The notes: generated from the sequence alone by a model not told the origin. 64,000 nt of DNA from Pseudomonas wayambapalatensis (GCA_014268975.2 CP077096.1:4687501-4751500), one strand, 5' to 3'; numbered from the stretch's first letter, positions 27,567 through 37,289 are shown. Made by a program: numbers and translations.

Positions 27567-28418
27567 TCACTCCGAGGTGTGCGCAGGCCGCAAGGCGTCC
27601 TGCGAGAAAAAGCGCCGGTGCGAAACGACCGGCATACGCGCCCGTATGGACGCTTGTTCTTCAGCGTCGCGCTCAGCGAGCAATATCGCTTCGCCATGCG
27701 CATGTTCGGCGACGATCCTCCCCCAAGGGTCGACGATCGCCGCATGGCCATGGGTTTCCCGTGGGCCTGGATGGCTGCCGCCCTGCGCGGCGGCCAGCAT
27801 GTAGCACTGGGTTTCGATGGCGCGGGCACGGATCAACACTTCCCAATGTGCCGCGCCGGTCACCGCAGTGAACGCCGACGGAGCGCTGATCAGCTCGGCC
27901 CCGGCAGCGCGCAGGGCGCTGTAGAGCTCGGGAAAGCGCAGGTCGTAGCACACCGACAAGCCCAGGCGCCCAACCGGTGTATCGGCCACCACCACCTGCG
28001 CGCCATGGGCGTAATCGTCCGATTCGCGGTAGCGCCCACGGTTGTCGGCCACGTCCACATCGAACAGGTGCAGCTTGTCGTAACGCGCGGCGATCTCGCC
28101 GTGGTCGTCGACCAGCAGCGAGCAGGCATGTGACTTGGCCTCGGGCTGACCGACCGGGGGCAACGGCAAGGTGCCGGCAACAATCCATAACTTGAGGTCG
28201 CGTGCGGCGCGTTTCAACCAGGGCAGGATCGGGCCTTCGCCAAGCGCTTCGGCGCGACCGATCACCGCGGCATCGCGCCGGCCCATGGCCGCGAAATTCT
28301 CCGGCAGCACTGCCAGCCGTGCGCCACTGTCAGCCGCCTGTTCCAGCAGCACGTGAGCCCGCTGCAGGTTGGCCAGTACGCCGTCCTGGCTGACCATCTG
28401 GATCACTGCTGACTTCAT
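27567..28418 (-). CDS. Carbon-nitrogen hydrolase, Nit-type
   Basis: A 283-residue nitrilase-superfamily amidase. The Glu-Lys-Cys triad is visible in VLPENFAAMG, YDKLHLFDVD and SVCYDLRFPELY. The RESDDYAHGAQ and WEVLIRARAIETQCYMLAAAQ segments (in part RARAIETQCYML) match the Nit1/Nit2 branch, where omega-amidase or repair of deaminated glutathione is known. The substrate here is not proven. The ATG at 28418 has AGGAG six bases upstream. It lies between yhdP and tldD in a likely operon, as in P. aeruginosa. Confidence 0.9.
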   Translation of the reverse strand: MKSAVIQMVSQDGVLANLQRAHVLLEQAADSGARLAVLPENFAAMGRRDAAVIGRAEALGEGPILPWLKRAARDLKLWIVAGTLPLPPVGQPEAKSHACSLLVDDHGEIAARYDKLHLFDVDVADNRGRYRESDDYAHGAQVVVADTPVGRLGLSVCYDLRFPELYSALRAAGAELISAPSAFTAVTGAAHWEVLIRARAIETQCYMLAAAQGGSHPGPRETHGHAAIVDPWGRIVAEHAHGEAILLAERDAEEQASIRARMPVVSHRRFFSQDALRPAHTSE

Positions 28419-28426
28419 GACCACTC

Positions 28427-31400
28427 CTAGCGCGATTTATCGAAAGGTTTCACAAAGGTGATTTTAGGCTCTTTGACCGGACCTTCGACCCGATAGTGCA
28501 CGCTGGCGAAGCGCGCGACCCGATCACCGATCAGTCGATCGACCAGGAACAATGCGCCACCGACCGCAGGCGCCCCGACGATCAGCGCCGCCAACGGCAG
28601 GTTGTTGGTGACCGGCAGGGTCACCTGCAGGTTGGCATCGATACGGTCGCGCACAAAGTCGAGTGTGCCATCGAGCTCGAAATTGCTGGAGGGGCCGGTG
28701 ACAGCGATCGGTTCACGGGTCACATAGACGCCCTCGCTGACCACCAGCAGGCCCTTGACCCGATCATAGGCCAGCCCCTCGCCGAACAGGTCGGAGAAGT
28801 CCAGGCGCAGACGGCGACCAATCGAGTTGAAGTTGAGCAGGCCGAACACCCGCAACGCCTGGGCGCCACCCTCGACCTCGACGAACTGGCCGGTGCGCAG
28901 CGAGGCATCGAGGCTACCGGAGAATCGCTTGAGACTGACCCAGGCCGGCGAACCCGGCCAACGGCCATCGACGTCCATGCGGAAGTCGCGGCTGGTGACC
29001 GTGGGCGCGAAGCCCCAGGCCTTGAGCACATCGCCCAGGTCCTTGCCGTCCAGGCGCCCCTTGTACCAACTGCTGGTGCTGCCGGGAACACCTTCCCAGC
29101 CGCCGCTGCCGTCGATGTGCAGGCCCTTGAGATTGAGGTCGATGTCGCCCAGGGACACACCACGGGCATTCGGCCGCAGCTTGACCGAGGCGCTGCCGAA
29201 CAGGTCGTCGCCGCGATACAACTTGTCGATGCTCAGGTCCAGGGCCGGCGCCTTGCGCGGGTCGAAGGTGGCCAGCGGATCAGGCGCATCTTCGGCCTGG
29301 GCCTCCTGCGGATCGGCAGGCGGCAGGCGCAAGGTCTGCAGCTTCACCACCATGGGCGCGGCCTTGGCATCCGGGATCCGCGCATTGCCGATCACTTCCT
29401 TGCTGTCCAGGCGCAGATCCCAGGCGCTGGCAACACGCGCCAGGCGCACCACCGCCTGGTTGAGGTCGGTGCCGAATGCCTTCAACTGGCCAATGCTCAC
29501 ATCCACACCCTGCAGGCTCTGACGAGCGCTGCCACCTGGATCCTGGCCAGCATACTTGTCCAACTGCTGCTGCCAGGGCTCGAGGTCCAGCGATTCGAGA
29601 CGCCCGCGCACCCGCAGACCCTGGCCGCCCGGCACCAGCGCATCGCCACCGCCCAGCACCAGCTCGCCGCGTCCCTGGGCCAGCTTGTCGAGCGAGGCCG
29701 CATAGGCCAACCGCGCCACATCGGCGTAGCTCGCATCAAAGCGCCGCTCACCACCCTGCAGGTTCATGCTGAAGCTGCTGTCGCGTGACTCGGCCGCCGT
29801 CTTGCCGAAGGGCGCTGGCAGGTCGATGGTCAGGCCCTTGAGCGACGAGTTGACGCTCAGGCGATTGTCGCGGCTACCCAGGCTGACCTGCAGTTGGTAG
29901 GGAATGTCGCCCGAGGCCGGCAGTGCCTGCTTGAACTGCAGCCAGTCGGTCAACGACTTGAGCGGCACCTGGCCGGTGGCGTTGATCCGGGTCTGGATCT
30001 GGCCACCCTGCCCTTCGGCGAGAATCTGCGCAGTCACCGGCCTGTCGAAGGCCTGGAGACTGATGCCCTTGCCGCTCAGGCCCTTGTCGAGATCGAAGGT
30101 GAAGTCGCCCTTCAGGCGGCTCAGGTCGAGCTCCGGCGGCTCCACCTTGAGCCGGGCATCGGAAGTCGAGAAATCCACCAGCACCTTGGGACGCAGACCG
30201 TGTTCCAACGGGATGTCCAGTTTGACCTTGCCCTGCAGTGGGCCCTCGCCTTCCCAGCCGGCGAAGATCTCGCCAGTGCCGATCGGCGCCTCTTTCAGAA
30301 TCTTCAGGCCGTCACCCAGGCTGCCGTCGAACTCGCCGTCCAGGTACAGGCGGCTATGCTGGTCGCCCTCGACATGGGGGATGTTGACGCTGACATCACT
30401 GACTCGGGTGTCCAGCAGCAGGCCCTTGCTGGCCTGGATGCGCACACCGGTATCCTCGATGTACACATTGCCGTCCACCTGCTGCACCTGCGGCCAGCCC
30501 GGCTGGAAATCGAGGGCCGCGTCATGCACCTTGAAGAACAGGCTGATGCTGCGCGAATGCGCCGGCGCGTTATGGTTCAGAGATCCCTGGTACTGGAAGT
30601 AGCCCTCGTCGACCGCCCCCTTGACGATGGCACTGCGAAGCCACTCGTCCAGCGCCGGGCTGAGCACTTCCGGCAGGTACTTGGCCGTGTAGCGGCCATC
30701 GCCCTCGGTGAGGCCGACGCGCAGGTCCATATAGTCGGCCTGCTCCTCGTGGAACCTGAAGCGAATGAGAAAATCGGCGGCGATCTTGCCTTCATCGCCC
30801 AGCACCTTGATGTAGGGCGCGATGAGGGTAAAGCCGTCCTTGTCCAGCGCCCAGGTCAGGCGGGCATTGGCTTTCTGGTAGTGCCAGGGTTTGCCGAAGA
30901 TGGGGTACAGGTGCAGCATGAAGGCATCGGTATCAAGGCGCAGTTCGCCGTGCCCGAGATCGCCGCTGATGCTGCCGCTGACATTGCCCGCTGCGGGCGC
31001 GCCGTGATACGCATCGAAGCCGATCTTGTCGAGATTGGCGGCGAACTGCAGGCGCTGGTCACCTTCGGCATGGGGACGGATGTCGAGCTGAACATTGCGC
31101 AGTGTACCGGTCACGTTCAGGGCATCGACCACGGTCATCAGGTTGTCCGGCAGCGGTGCCAGGCCATCGATCAGTGGGGTCAACGGCGTCAGGTCGAGGC
31201 GATCGGCCTGGACCTGCCACGTCTCCCCGGCGGCCTCCTGCCCACGGCGCTGGCGCGCTTGCAGGTGGGTTTCCCAGCGGGTTTCACCGATACTCGCCGC
31301 CAACGAATCGACCACGATCTCGTAGCCTTCCTTGCCCCGGCGCACCCAACTGGACAGCGCCAGGTTGTCGAGGGTCACGGTCTTGCGCCCGACATAGGCG

Positions 31401-32248
31401 CCGCGCAGTTGCGGCGCGTTCAGGCGGGCGACGGCGCGCTGCAACTGGCCTTTGTTCCAGTCGATCCAGAATTCGCCCCCCGCACGCAGCGTCTTGGCTC
31501 GCCATTGGCCGAGCAGGCTTGGCGGCACCCAGCGCGCCCAATCGCTCTGCGGCAGGCTGGCGTAGGCCTCCAGCCGCCCGTCACGCCAGGCGTCAGGGGT
31601 GGCGCGGCTGCGCAGGTTCAACGCCAGGGGTTGGCCGTCGGGCAAGGTCGCGCGCAGCTCAAGGCGCTGGCGCGACGGACCGGCCTGCAGGCCAAGGCTG
31701 ACATAAGTGAGCGTGACCGAATCACGGCGCCACGGCTGGAACGTGACCTGGCTGTCGAACACATCGACCCTGCCCAGTTGCTGGAGGCGTTGCAGCAATT
31801 GGGCCGGGTCGATGGGCGCATCGTCTTTCTTCGGCAGGCCTTCAAGGGTCCAGGCGCCTTGCTGGTCCTCATGCAGGATCAGCTGCAGGCCGCCTAGCTG
31901 GACATGCGCCAACCGCACTTCTCGGGCCTTCAGGCTGGCCCACAGGTCGGGCACCAGCTTGACGTCATCCAGGCGCAAGGCCGCCGAGCCCTCGCCCAAT
32001 TGCAGGTCGCGCAGCCTGAGCACCGGGGCCAGGCCACTCCATCGCCCCTCGAGCGCCCCCACATGCACGGGCAGGCCCAAGGCTTGCTGGGCCTTGTCTT
32101 CAAGGTCGGCCCGGTATTCGGCCACCAGCGGCACCAGTTGCCGACCGAGGCTGACATACAGCGCCACCAGCACTGCCAGCAGGGCACACAGCCCCAGCCC
32201 CCAGCGGGTCAACGCGCCAAGAACGCGGGTCAGACGTTCCATGGCCAT
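28427..32248 (-). CDS. yhdP: AsmA-like giant envelope protein YhdP
   Basis: A 1273-residue protein with an N-terminal membrane anchor (about 12-33) and a very long beta-rich periplasmic part, ending in an AsmA-like C-terminal domain (ITFVKPFDK tail). YhdP, TamB and YdbH carry phospholipids to the outer membrane in E. coli through a hydrophobic groove. The length matches. The ATG at 32242 has better spacing from GGAGG than the one at 32248; the difference is two residues. It lies 73 bases after rng on the same strand. Confidence 0.93.
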   Translation of the reverse strand: MAMERLTRVLGALTRWGLGLCALLAVLVALYVSLGRQLVPLVAEYRADLEDKAQQALGLPVHVGALEGRWSGLAPVLRLRDLQLGEGSAALRLDDVKLVPDLWASLKAREVRLAHVQLGGLQLILHEDQQGAWTLEGLPKKDDAPIDPAQLLQRLQQLGRVDVFDSQVTFQPWRRDSVTLTYVSLGLQAGPSRQRLELRATLPDGQPLALNLRSRATPDAWRDGRLEAYASLPQSDWARWVPPSLLGQWRAKTLRAGGEFWIDWNKGQLQRAVARLNAPQLRGAYVGRKTVTLDNLALSSWVRRGKEGYEIVVDSLAASIGETRWETHLQARQRRGQEAAGETWQVQADRLDLTPLTPLIDGLAPLPDNLMTVVDALNVTGTLRNVQLDIRPHAEGDQRLQFAANLDKIGFDAYHGAPAAGNVSGSISGDLGHGELRLDTDAFMLHLYPIFGKPWHYQKANARLTWALDKDGFTLIAPYIKVLGDEGKIAADFLIRFRFHEEQADYMDLRVGLTEGDGRYTAKYLPEVLSPALDEWLRSAIVKGAVDEGYFQYQGSLNHNAPAHSRSISLFFKVHDAALDFQPGWPQVQQVDGNVYIEDTGVRIQASKGLLLDTRVSDVSVNIPHVEGDQHSRLYLDGEFDGSLGDGLKILKEAPIGTGEIFAGWEGEGPLQGKVKLDIPLEHGLRPKVLVDFSTSDARLKVEPPELDLSRLKGDFTFDLDKGLSGKGISLQAFDRPVTAQILAEGQGGQIQTRINATGQVPLKSLTDWLQFKQALPASGDIPYQLQVSLGSRDNRLSVNSSLKGLTIDLPAPFGKTAAESRDSSFSMNLQGGERRFDASYADVARLAYAASLDKLAQGRGELVLGGGDALVPGGQGLRVRGRLESLDLEPWQQQLDKYAGQDPGGSARQSLQGVDVSIGQLKAFGTDLNQAVVRLARVASAWDLRLDSKEVIGNARIPDAKAAPMVVKLQTLRLPPADPQEAQAEDAPDPLATFDPRKAPALDLSIDKLYRGDDLFGSASVKLRPNARGVSLGDIDLNLKGLHIDGSGGWEGVPGSTSSWYKGRLDGKDLGDVLKAWGFAPTVTSRDFRMDVDGRWPGSPAWVSLKRFSGSLDASLRTGQFVEVEGGAQALRVFGLLNFNSIGRRLRLDFSDLFGEGLAYDRVKGLLVVSEGVYVTREPIAVTGPSSNFELDGTLDFVRDRIDANLQVTLPVTNNLPLAALIVGAPAVGGALFLVDRLIGDRVARFASVHYRVEGPVKEPKITFVKPFDKSR

Positions 32249-32321
32249 TGCCCTCCGAGTCGTCCATTAACTATGGCCGCAAGCGGCATTTTCGCCACTG
32301 GGCGAACGATTTCAGAACGCG

Positions 32322-33779
32322 TCAGAGCAGCACCACATCATATTGTTCCTGGGAATACATGGACTCGACCTGGAAGCGAATGGTTCGCCCGATGAAGGCC
32401 TCCAGCTCGGCGACGTTACCCGACTCTTCATCGAGCAGACGATCGACGACCTTCTGATTGGCCAGCACCCGGTAGCCTTCTGCCTGATAGGCCCGCGCCT
32501 CGCGGAGGATTTCGCGGAAGATTTCGTAACAAATAGTCTCTGGCGTCTTCAGCTTGCCACGCCCCTGGCAGGCCAGGCAGGGCTCGCACAGCACCTGCTC
32601 GAGGCTTTCACGGGTGCGCTTGCGGGTCATCTGTACCAGGCCCAACTCGGTGATGCCGATGATGTTGGTCTTGGCATGGTCGCGCTCAAGCTGTTTTTCC
32701 AGCGTGCGCAGAACCTGGCGGCGGTGCTCTTCGTCTTCCATGTCGATGAAGTCGATGATGATGATGCCGCCGATGTTGCGCAGGCGCAGTTGCCGTGCGA
32801 TGGCCGTGGCTGCTTCGAGGTTGGTCTTGAAAATGGTCTCTTCGAGATTGCGATGGCCGACGAAAGCGCCAGTGTTGACGTCGATGGTCGTCATCGCCTC
32901 GGCGGGGTCGACCACCAGGTAGCCCCCGGACTTGAGCGGCACCTTGCGTTCCAGGGCGCGCTGGATCTCGTCCTCGACCCCATAGAGGTCGAAGATCGGC
33001 CGCTCGCCGGGATAGTGCTCCAGGCGGTCGGCGATCTCGGGCATCAGCTCGCCGACGAACTGCGTGGTCTTCTGGAAGGTCTCCCGCGAGTCGATGCGGA
33101 TCTTCTCGATCTTTGGATTGACCAGGTCGCGCAAGGTGCGCAGCGCCAGGCCGAGGTCTTCGTAGATCACGGTCGGCGCACCGCAGGTCTGGATCTGGCT
33201 GCCGATCTGCTCCCAAAGGCGACGCAGGTAGCGGATGTCCTGGAGGATGTCTTCGGCGCGCGCGCCTTCGGCGGCGGTACGCAGGATGAAGCCACCGGCA
33301 TCCTTGATGTTCTCTTGCGTCATCGAATCGCTGACCACCTGTTTGAGACGGTCACGCTCGGCTTCGTCTTCGATCTTCAGCGAAATTCCGACATGGCTGC
33401 TGCGCGGCATGTACACCAGGTAGCGCGACGGAATCGACAGCTGGGTAGTCAGGCGCGCGCCCTTGGTGCCGATAGGGTCCTTGGTCACCTGCACCACAAG
33501 AGCCTGGCCTTCGTGGACCAGCGCGGTGATGGTCTCGACCGCCGAGCCTTCACGCTGGGAGATCTCCGAGGCGTGGATGAACGCCGCACGCTCCAGGCCG
33601 ATATCGATGAAGGCGGCCTGCATGCCAGGCAGCACACGCACCACCTTGCCCTTGTAGATATTGCCGACGATGCCACGGCGCTGGGTGCGCTCGACATGCA
33701 CCTCCTGCAGCACTCCGTTCTCCACCACTGCCACACGTGACTCCATTGGCGTGATGTTGATCAGGATCTCTTCACTCAT
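32322..33779 (-). CDS. rng: Ribonuclease G
   Basis: A 485-residue single-strand endoribonuclease that matures 16S rRNA 5' ends and degrades some mRNAs. An S1-type domain starts near residue 35 (RGIVGNIYKGKVVRVLPGM, in part NIYKGKVVRVL). Catalytic Asp residues lie in TIDVNTGAF and IIIDFIDMED. The zinc-link cysteines are in CEPCLACQGRG. It has the RNase G length and lacks the long C-terminal degradosome scaffold of RNase E. It follows maf in the mre-maf-rng-yhdP array. Confidence 0.96.
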   Translation of the reverse strand: MSEEILINITPMESRVAVVENGVLQEVHVERTQRRGIVGNIYKGKVVRVLPGMQAAFIDIGLERAAFIHASEISQREGSAVETITALVHEGQALVVQVTKDPIGTKGARLTTQLSIPSRYLVYMPRSSHVGISLKIEDEAERDRLKQVVSDSMTQENIKDAGGFILRTAAEGARAEDILQDIRYLRRLWEQIGSQIQTCGAPTVIYEDLGLALRTLRDLVNPKIEKIRIDSRETFQKTTQFVGELMPEIADRLEHYPGERPIFDLYGVEDEIQRALERKVPLKSGGYLVVDPAEAMTTIDVNTGAFVGHRNLEETIFKTNLEAATAIARQLRLRNIGGIIIIDFIDMEDEEHRRQVLRTLEKQLERDHAKTNIIGITELGLVQMTRKRTRESLEQVLCEPCLACQGRGKLKTPETICYEIFREILREARAYQAEGYRVLANQKVVDRLLDEESGNVAELEAFIGRTIRFQVESMYSQEQYDVVLL

Positions 33780-33833
33780 GGCAGGCTCTCGTCAAAGGTC
33801 TTCGGTAATGATGGATCGCTGTCGGGCGGCTGG

Positions 33834-34430
33834 CTAGCGCTGGGCGTTATCCTCTTGCTGCCAGCAGGGAATGGCGAACTGTTCGAGCAGCTCGGCGGTT
33901 TCGCTCAGGGGCAGGCCGACCACGGCCGAATAGCTGCCCTCGATGGCGCTGACGAACACCGCTCCCAGCCCCTGGATCGCATAACCGCCGGCCTTGTCCA
34001 GCGGTTCACCGCTGTCCCAGTAGCGACATGCTTCATCGAAGGAAATGGTACGGAACCGGACTTTGGTGGCCACGCACAGGCTCAGCGAGCGCTGGCCGTC
34101 GGTCACAGCTACGGCCGTAAGCACCTGATGCTCGCGTTTGGACAGGTCGCCGAGCATCGCCAGGGCGTGCTCGCGGTTTTCAGGCTTGCCGAGGATCTGG
34201 CCGTCGAGCACCACGGCGGTATCCGCGCCGAGCACCACACCCGGGGCATCGAGCAGATTGAAACCGGCCACCGCCTTGGCTTGCGCCAGGCGCTCGACGT
34301 AGGCCTGGGCGGCTTCGTCGGGCAACGGGGTTTCGTCGATGGGGGCGCTGACCACGGTGAATGGCACGCCAATCTGGGTCAGCAGCTCACGCCGGCGCGG
34401 GGAGCCGGAGGCCAGGTACAGTCGAGTCAT
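33834..34430 (-). CDS. maf: Maf-family nucleoside triphosphate pyrophosphatase (YhdE type)
   Basis: A 198-residue Maf protein starting with LYLASGSPRRRELL, the nucleotide-binding motif. The catalytic Asp is in GADTAVVLDG, followed by GKPENREHAL and YWDSGEPLDKAGGYAIQG. YhdE-type members hydrolyse dTTP, UTP and some modified nucleotides to monophosphates, limiting their misincorporation. It lies between mreD and rng, spaced 29 and 54 bases, as in other gammaproteobacteria. Confidence 0.94.
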   Translation of the reverse strand: MTRLYLASGSPRRRELLTQIGVPFTVVSAPIDETPLPDEAAQAYVERLAQAKAVAGFNLLDAPGVVLGADTAVVLDGQILGKPENREHALAMLGDLSKREHQVLTAVAVTDGQRSLSLCVATKVRFRTISFDEACRYWDSGEPLDKAGGYAIQGLGAVFVSAIEGSYSAVVGLPLSETAELLEQFAIPCWQQEDNAQR

Positions 34431-34459
34431 GTGGACATCTCCCTGTCAGTGGCGACGCG

Positions 34460-34951
34460 TCAGTGGATATGCAGGCGTCGGCGCATGCCGCGCAGGGCGA
34501 AGCTGATCCAGGGCCAGAGCAACGCGCTGATCACCGCCGACCACACCAGCGCAAGCGTCGGCAGGCGATTGCCGGTCAGGGCGCTGAGCCACAGCTGGAT
34601 CAACTGGGCGATGCCGAACACCACCAGGATCACCAGGCTCTGCTGCCACATGGGGAACATACGCAGGCGTTGCTGCAGGGACAGCACCAGGAAGGTGATC
34701 AAGGTGAGGATCAGCGCGTTCTGCCCCAGCAGGGTGCCGTAGAGCACGTCCTCGGCAAGGCCCAGCACGAAGGCGGTGGTCATCCCGACCTTGCTGGGTA
34801 CGGCCAGGGTCCAGAACGCCAGCAACAAGGCCAGCCACATGGGGCGGAACACCTCCATGAACTGCGGCATCGGCGTGACGCTGAGCAGCAGGCCGATGAC
34901 GAAGGTCAGCCAGATGGCCCAGCCGTTTCTGCTACGGGTACTGGCCATCAT
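34460..34951 (-). CDS. mreD: Rod-shape determining protein MreD
   Basis: A 163-residue inner-membrane protein with about five hydrophobic helices. The early motif PQFMEVFRPMWLALLLAFW (in part FRPMWLALLLAFW) and LAEDVLYGTLLGQNAL are typical of MreD. It belongs to the rod complex (MreB, MreC, MreD, RodZ, RodA, PBP2) that guides lateral wall synthesis. Its ATG overlaps the mreC stop by four bases (ATGA), so it is coupled to mreC. Confidence 0.92.
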   Translation of the reverse strand: MMASTRSRNGWAIWLTFVIGLLLSVTPMPQFMEVFRPMWLALLLAFWTLAVPSKVGMTTAFVLGLAEDVLYGTLLGQNALILTLITFLVLSLQQRLRMFPMWQQSLVILVVFGIAQLIQLWLSALTGNRLPTLALVWSAVISALLWPWISFALRGMRRRLHIH

Positions 34952-36003
34952 TCTCTCCGGGGCTGTGCAGGCGACGCGGGTGCGGCTGGCGGGTGTGAGG
35001 TGGACGTACCGTGGGCCGGCGCAGTGGCAGCCGGTGCGGCAGGCGCGGGTGCGTGGGCCGGCGCGCCGCTCGCTGGCGCAGTTGCCGGTGCTGGCGCAGC
35101 TGTCGGCTTGGCACTCGCACCGTCCTGACGGTCGGCCTCTTCCTGGGCGATCGCTGCATCCGTGGCACGCTGCTCAGGTGTACGACGATCGCTGAACACC
35201 AGCAGCATGTAGCGGCTGCGATTGAGGGCGGCGGTAGGAATGGCGCGCACGATGGCGAACGGCTGACCGGAATCGTGGATCACCTCGTTGACCGTGGCCA
35301 CCGGATAACCGGCCGGGAAACGCTGCCCCATGCCCGAACTCACCAGCAGATCGCCTTCCTTGATGTCGGCGGTATCGGCCACGTGACGCAGTTCCAGGCG
35401 TTCCGGGTTGCCGGTGCCGCTGGCAATGGCGCGCAGGCCGTTGCGGTTGACCTGTACGGGAATGCTGTGGGTGGTGTCGGTCAGCAGCAGCACGCGCGAG
35501 GTGTAGGGCATCAGCTCGACCACCTGGCCCATCAGGCCACGGGCATCGAGCACCGGCTGGCCGAGGAACACCCCGTCGCGCTCGCCCTTGTTGATCAGGA
35601 TGCGATGAGTGAAGGGATTGGGATCGACCCCGATCAGCTCGGCGACTTCGACCTTTTCGTTGACCAGTGCCGAAGAATTGAGCAGCTCGCGCAGACGCAC
35701 GTTCTGCTCGGTGAGCGCCGCCAGCTTCTGCAGGCGCCCCTGCAACAGCAGGGCTTCGGTCTTGAGTTTCTCGTTTTCGGCGATCAGCTCGGTGCGGCTG
35801 CCGAACTGCCCGGCCACGCCCTGCCACAGACGCTGCGGCAAATCGGTGACCCAATAGGATTCCATCAGCACCAGCCCCATCTGGCTGCGTACCGGCTTGA
35901 GCACGTCAAAGCGCGAGTCGACCACCATCAGCGCGACCGACATCACCACCAGCACGAGCAGACGAACGCCCAGCGAAGGGCCCTTGGAGAAAAGCGGTTT
36001 AAT
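34948..36003 (-). CDS. mreC: Rod-shape determining protein MreC, apparent ATT start
   Basis: MreC links MreB filaments to periplasmic wall enzymes. From the ATT at 36003 the product is 351 residues: IKPLFSKGPSLGVRLL, then the transmembrane anchor, a coiled coil (about 65-105, ENEKLKTEALLLQGRLQKL), the two beta-barrel domains, and a low-complexity Ala/Pro tail of about 60 residues. The ATT has GAGGAA six bases upstream, and no ATG, GTG or TTG lies between it and the in-frame stop 27 bases earlier. The first GTG (35955) would delete the basic N-terminus and start of the anchor. The ATT reading is therefore preferred. Confidence 0.85.
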   Translation of the reverse strand: MKPLFSKGPSLGVRLLVLVVMSVALMVVDSRFDVLKPVRSQMGLVLMESYWVTDLPQRLWQGVAGQFGSRTELIAENEKLKTEALLLQGRLQKLAALTEQNVRLRELLNSSALVNEKVEVAELIGVDPNPFTHRILINKGERDGVFLGQPVLDARGLMGQVVELMPYTSRVLLLTDTTHSIPVQVNRNGLRAIASGTGNPERLELRHVADTADIKEGDLLVSSGMGQRFPAGYPVATVNEVIHDSGQPFAIVRAIPTAALNRSRYMLLVFSDRRTPEQRATDAAIAQEEADRQDGASAKPTAAPAPATAPASGAPAHAPAPAAPAATAPAHGTSTSHPPAAPASPAQPRRE

Positions 36004-36110
36004 GGGCCGTTCCTCGTGGACGACGATTCAGGCGGTCATTGCACGAGGTCAATGCAACCACCAGCCTGCGGATTGACGGAAACGACGCCCGACGGACGTC
36101 AACAGCGCAT

Positions 36111-36137
36111 ACAGGTAGCACTGTGCGTGCCACCTGT
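36111..36137 (-). other. Stem-loop between mreB and mreC
   Basis: Arms ACAGGTAGCA (36111-36120) and TGCCACCTGT (36128-36137) pair over ten positions with one G-U on the minus strand, loop of seven. It begins 41 bases after the mreB stop. There is no T-run. It may partially terminate or protect mreB mRNA so that MreB exceeds MreC/MreD. Confidence 0.45.
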
Positions 36138-36178
36138 AAACCAGACGATCTTCAGCGACGGCTGGACAGCGCCAGGAC

Positions 36179-37216
36179 TCACTCGCTGGAGAGCAGGTCC
36201 ATGGCGTGCTTGTCCATCATTTCCAGCGCACGACCACCGCCACGGGCGACACAGGTCAGCGGGTCTTCGGCAACGATCACCGGCAGGCCGGTTTCCTGGG
36301 CCAGCAGCTTGTCGAGGTCACGCAGCAGCGCGCCACCACCGGTCAGCACCAGGCCGCGCTCGGCGATGTCGGAGGCCAGCTCCGGCGGCGACTGCTCCAG
36401 GGCGCTCTTGACCGCCTGGACGATGGTCGCCAGCGATTCCTGCAGCGCTTCGAGCACTTCGTTGGAGTTCAGGGTGAAGGCACGTGGTACACCTTCGGCC
36501 AGGTTGCGGCCACGCACGTCGACTTCGCGGACTTCGCCGCCCGGGTAGGCGGTGCCGATTTCCTGCTTGATGCGCTCGGCGGTGGATTCGCCGATCAGGC
36601 TGCCGTAGTTACGGCGCACGTAGGTGACGATGGCTTCGTCGAAACGGTCGCCGCCGACACGCACGGATTCGGCGTACACCACACCGTTGAGCGAGATCAG
36701 GGCGATTTCGGTGGTACCACCACCGATGTCGACGACCATCGAACCGCGGGCTTCCTCGACCGGCAGGCCGGCACCGATGGCGGCGGCCATGGGCTCTTCG
36801 ATCAGGAACACTTCGCGGGCACCGGCGCCCAGCGCCGATTCACGGATGGCACGGCGCTCGACCTGAGTGGACTTGCACGGCACGCAGATCAGCACGCGAG
36901 GGCTGGGCTGCAGGAAGCTGTTTTCGTGCACTTTGTTGATGAAGTACTGCAGCATCTTCTCGCAGACGCTGAAGTCGGCGATCACGCCGTCCTTCATCGG
37001 ACGAATGGCAGCGATGTTGCCGGGAGTGCGGCCGAGCATGCGCTTGGCTTCGGTACCGACGGCCACGACGCTTTTCTGGTTGCCGTGGGTACGGATGGCA
37101 ACAACCGAGGGCTCATTCAGGACGATACCGCGCTCACGCACGTAAATAAGGGTGTTGGCAGTACCCAGGTCGATGGACAGATCGCTGGAAAACATGCCAC
37201 GCAGTTTCTTGAACAT
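36179..37216 (-). CDS. mreB: Rod-shape determining actin homologue MreB
   Basis: A 345-residue bacterial actin starting MFKKLRGMFSSDLSIDLGTA. ATP-binding motifs are DLGTANTLIY (phosphate 1), VVDIGGGTTEIA (phosphate 2) and LTGGGALLRDLD (adenosine). The N-terminal amphipathic residues bind the membrane. An in-frame extension to 37297 is unlike the family and rejected. mreB is the first gene of the mreBCD-maf-rng-yhdP array and is divergent from gatCAB. Confidence 0.97.
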   Translation of the reverse strand: MFKKLRGMFSSDLSIDLGTANTLIYVRERGIVLNEPSVVAIRTHGNQKSVVAVGTEAKRMLGRTPGNIAAIRPMKDGVIADFSVCEKMLQYFINKVHENSFLQPSPRVLICVPCKSTQVERRAIRESALGAGAREVFLIEEPMAAAIGAGLPVEEARGSMVVDIGGGTTEIALISLNGVVYAESVRVGGDRFDEAIVTYVRRNYGSLIGESTAERIKQEIGTAYPGGEVREVDVRGRNLAEGVPRAFTLNSNEVLEALQESLATIVQAVKSALEQSPPELASDIAERGLVLTGGGALLRDLDKLLAQETGLPVIVAEDPLTCVARGGGRALEMMDKHAMDLLSSE

Positions 37217-37260
37217 GGGAAAGTGACCCTGGGGAAAGCGTGGGTAAAAAAGTGCGGCAA

Positions 37261-37289
37261 ACTCTAACAATGGCAGGGATTTTGGGCAA
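37261..37289 (-). promoter_or_regulatory. Candidate mreB promoter
   Basis: On the minus strand TTGCCC (37289-37284) and TAGAGT (37266-37261) are spaced by 17 bp, each matching four of six sigma-70 bases, 44 bases before the mreB ATG. Confidence 0.35.

Noticed and set aside
29894..31897. Open frame of 667 codons opposite yhdP
   Set aside because: Composition is Gln/Arg/Val-rich without domain features, as expected for an antisense shadow of a long G+C-rich gene.
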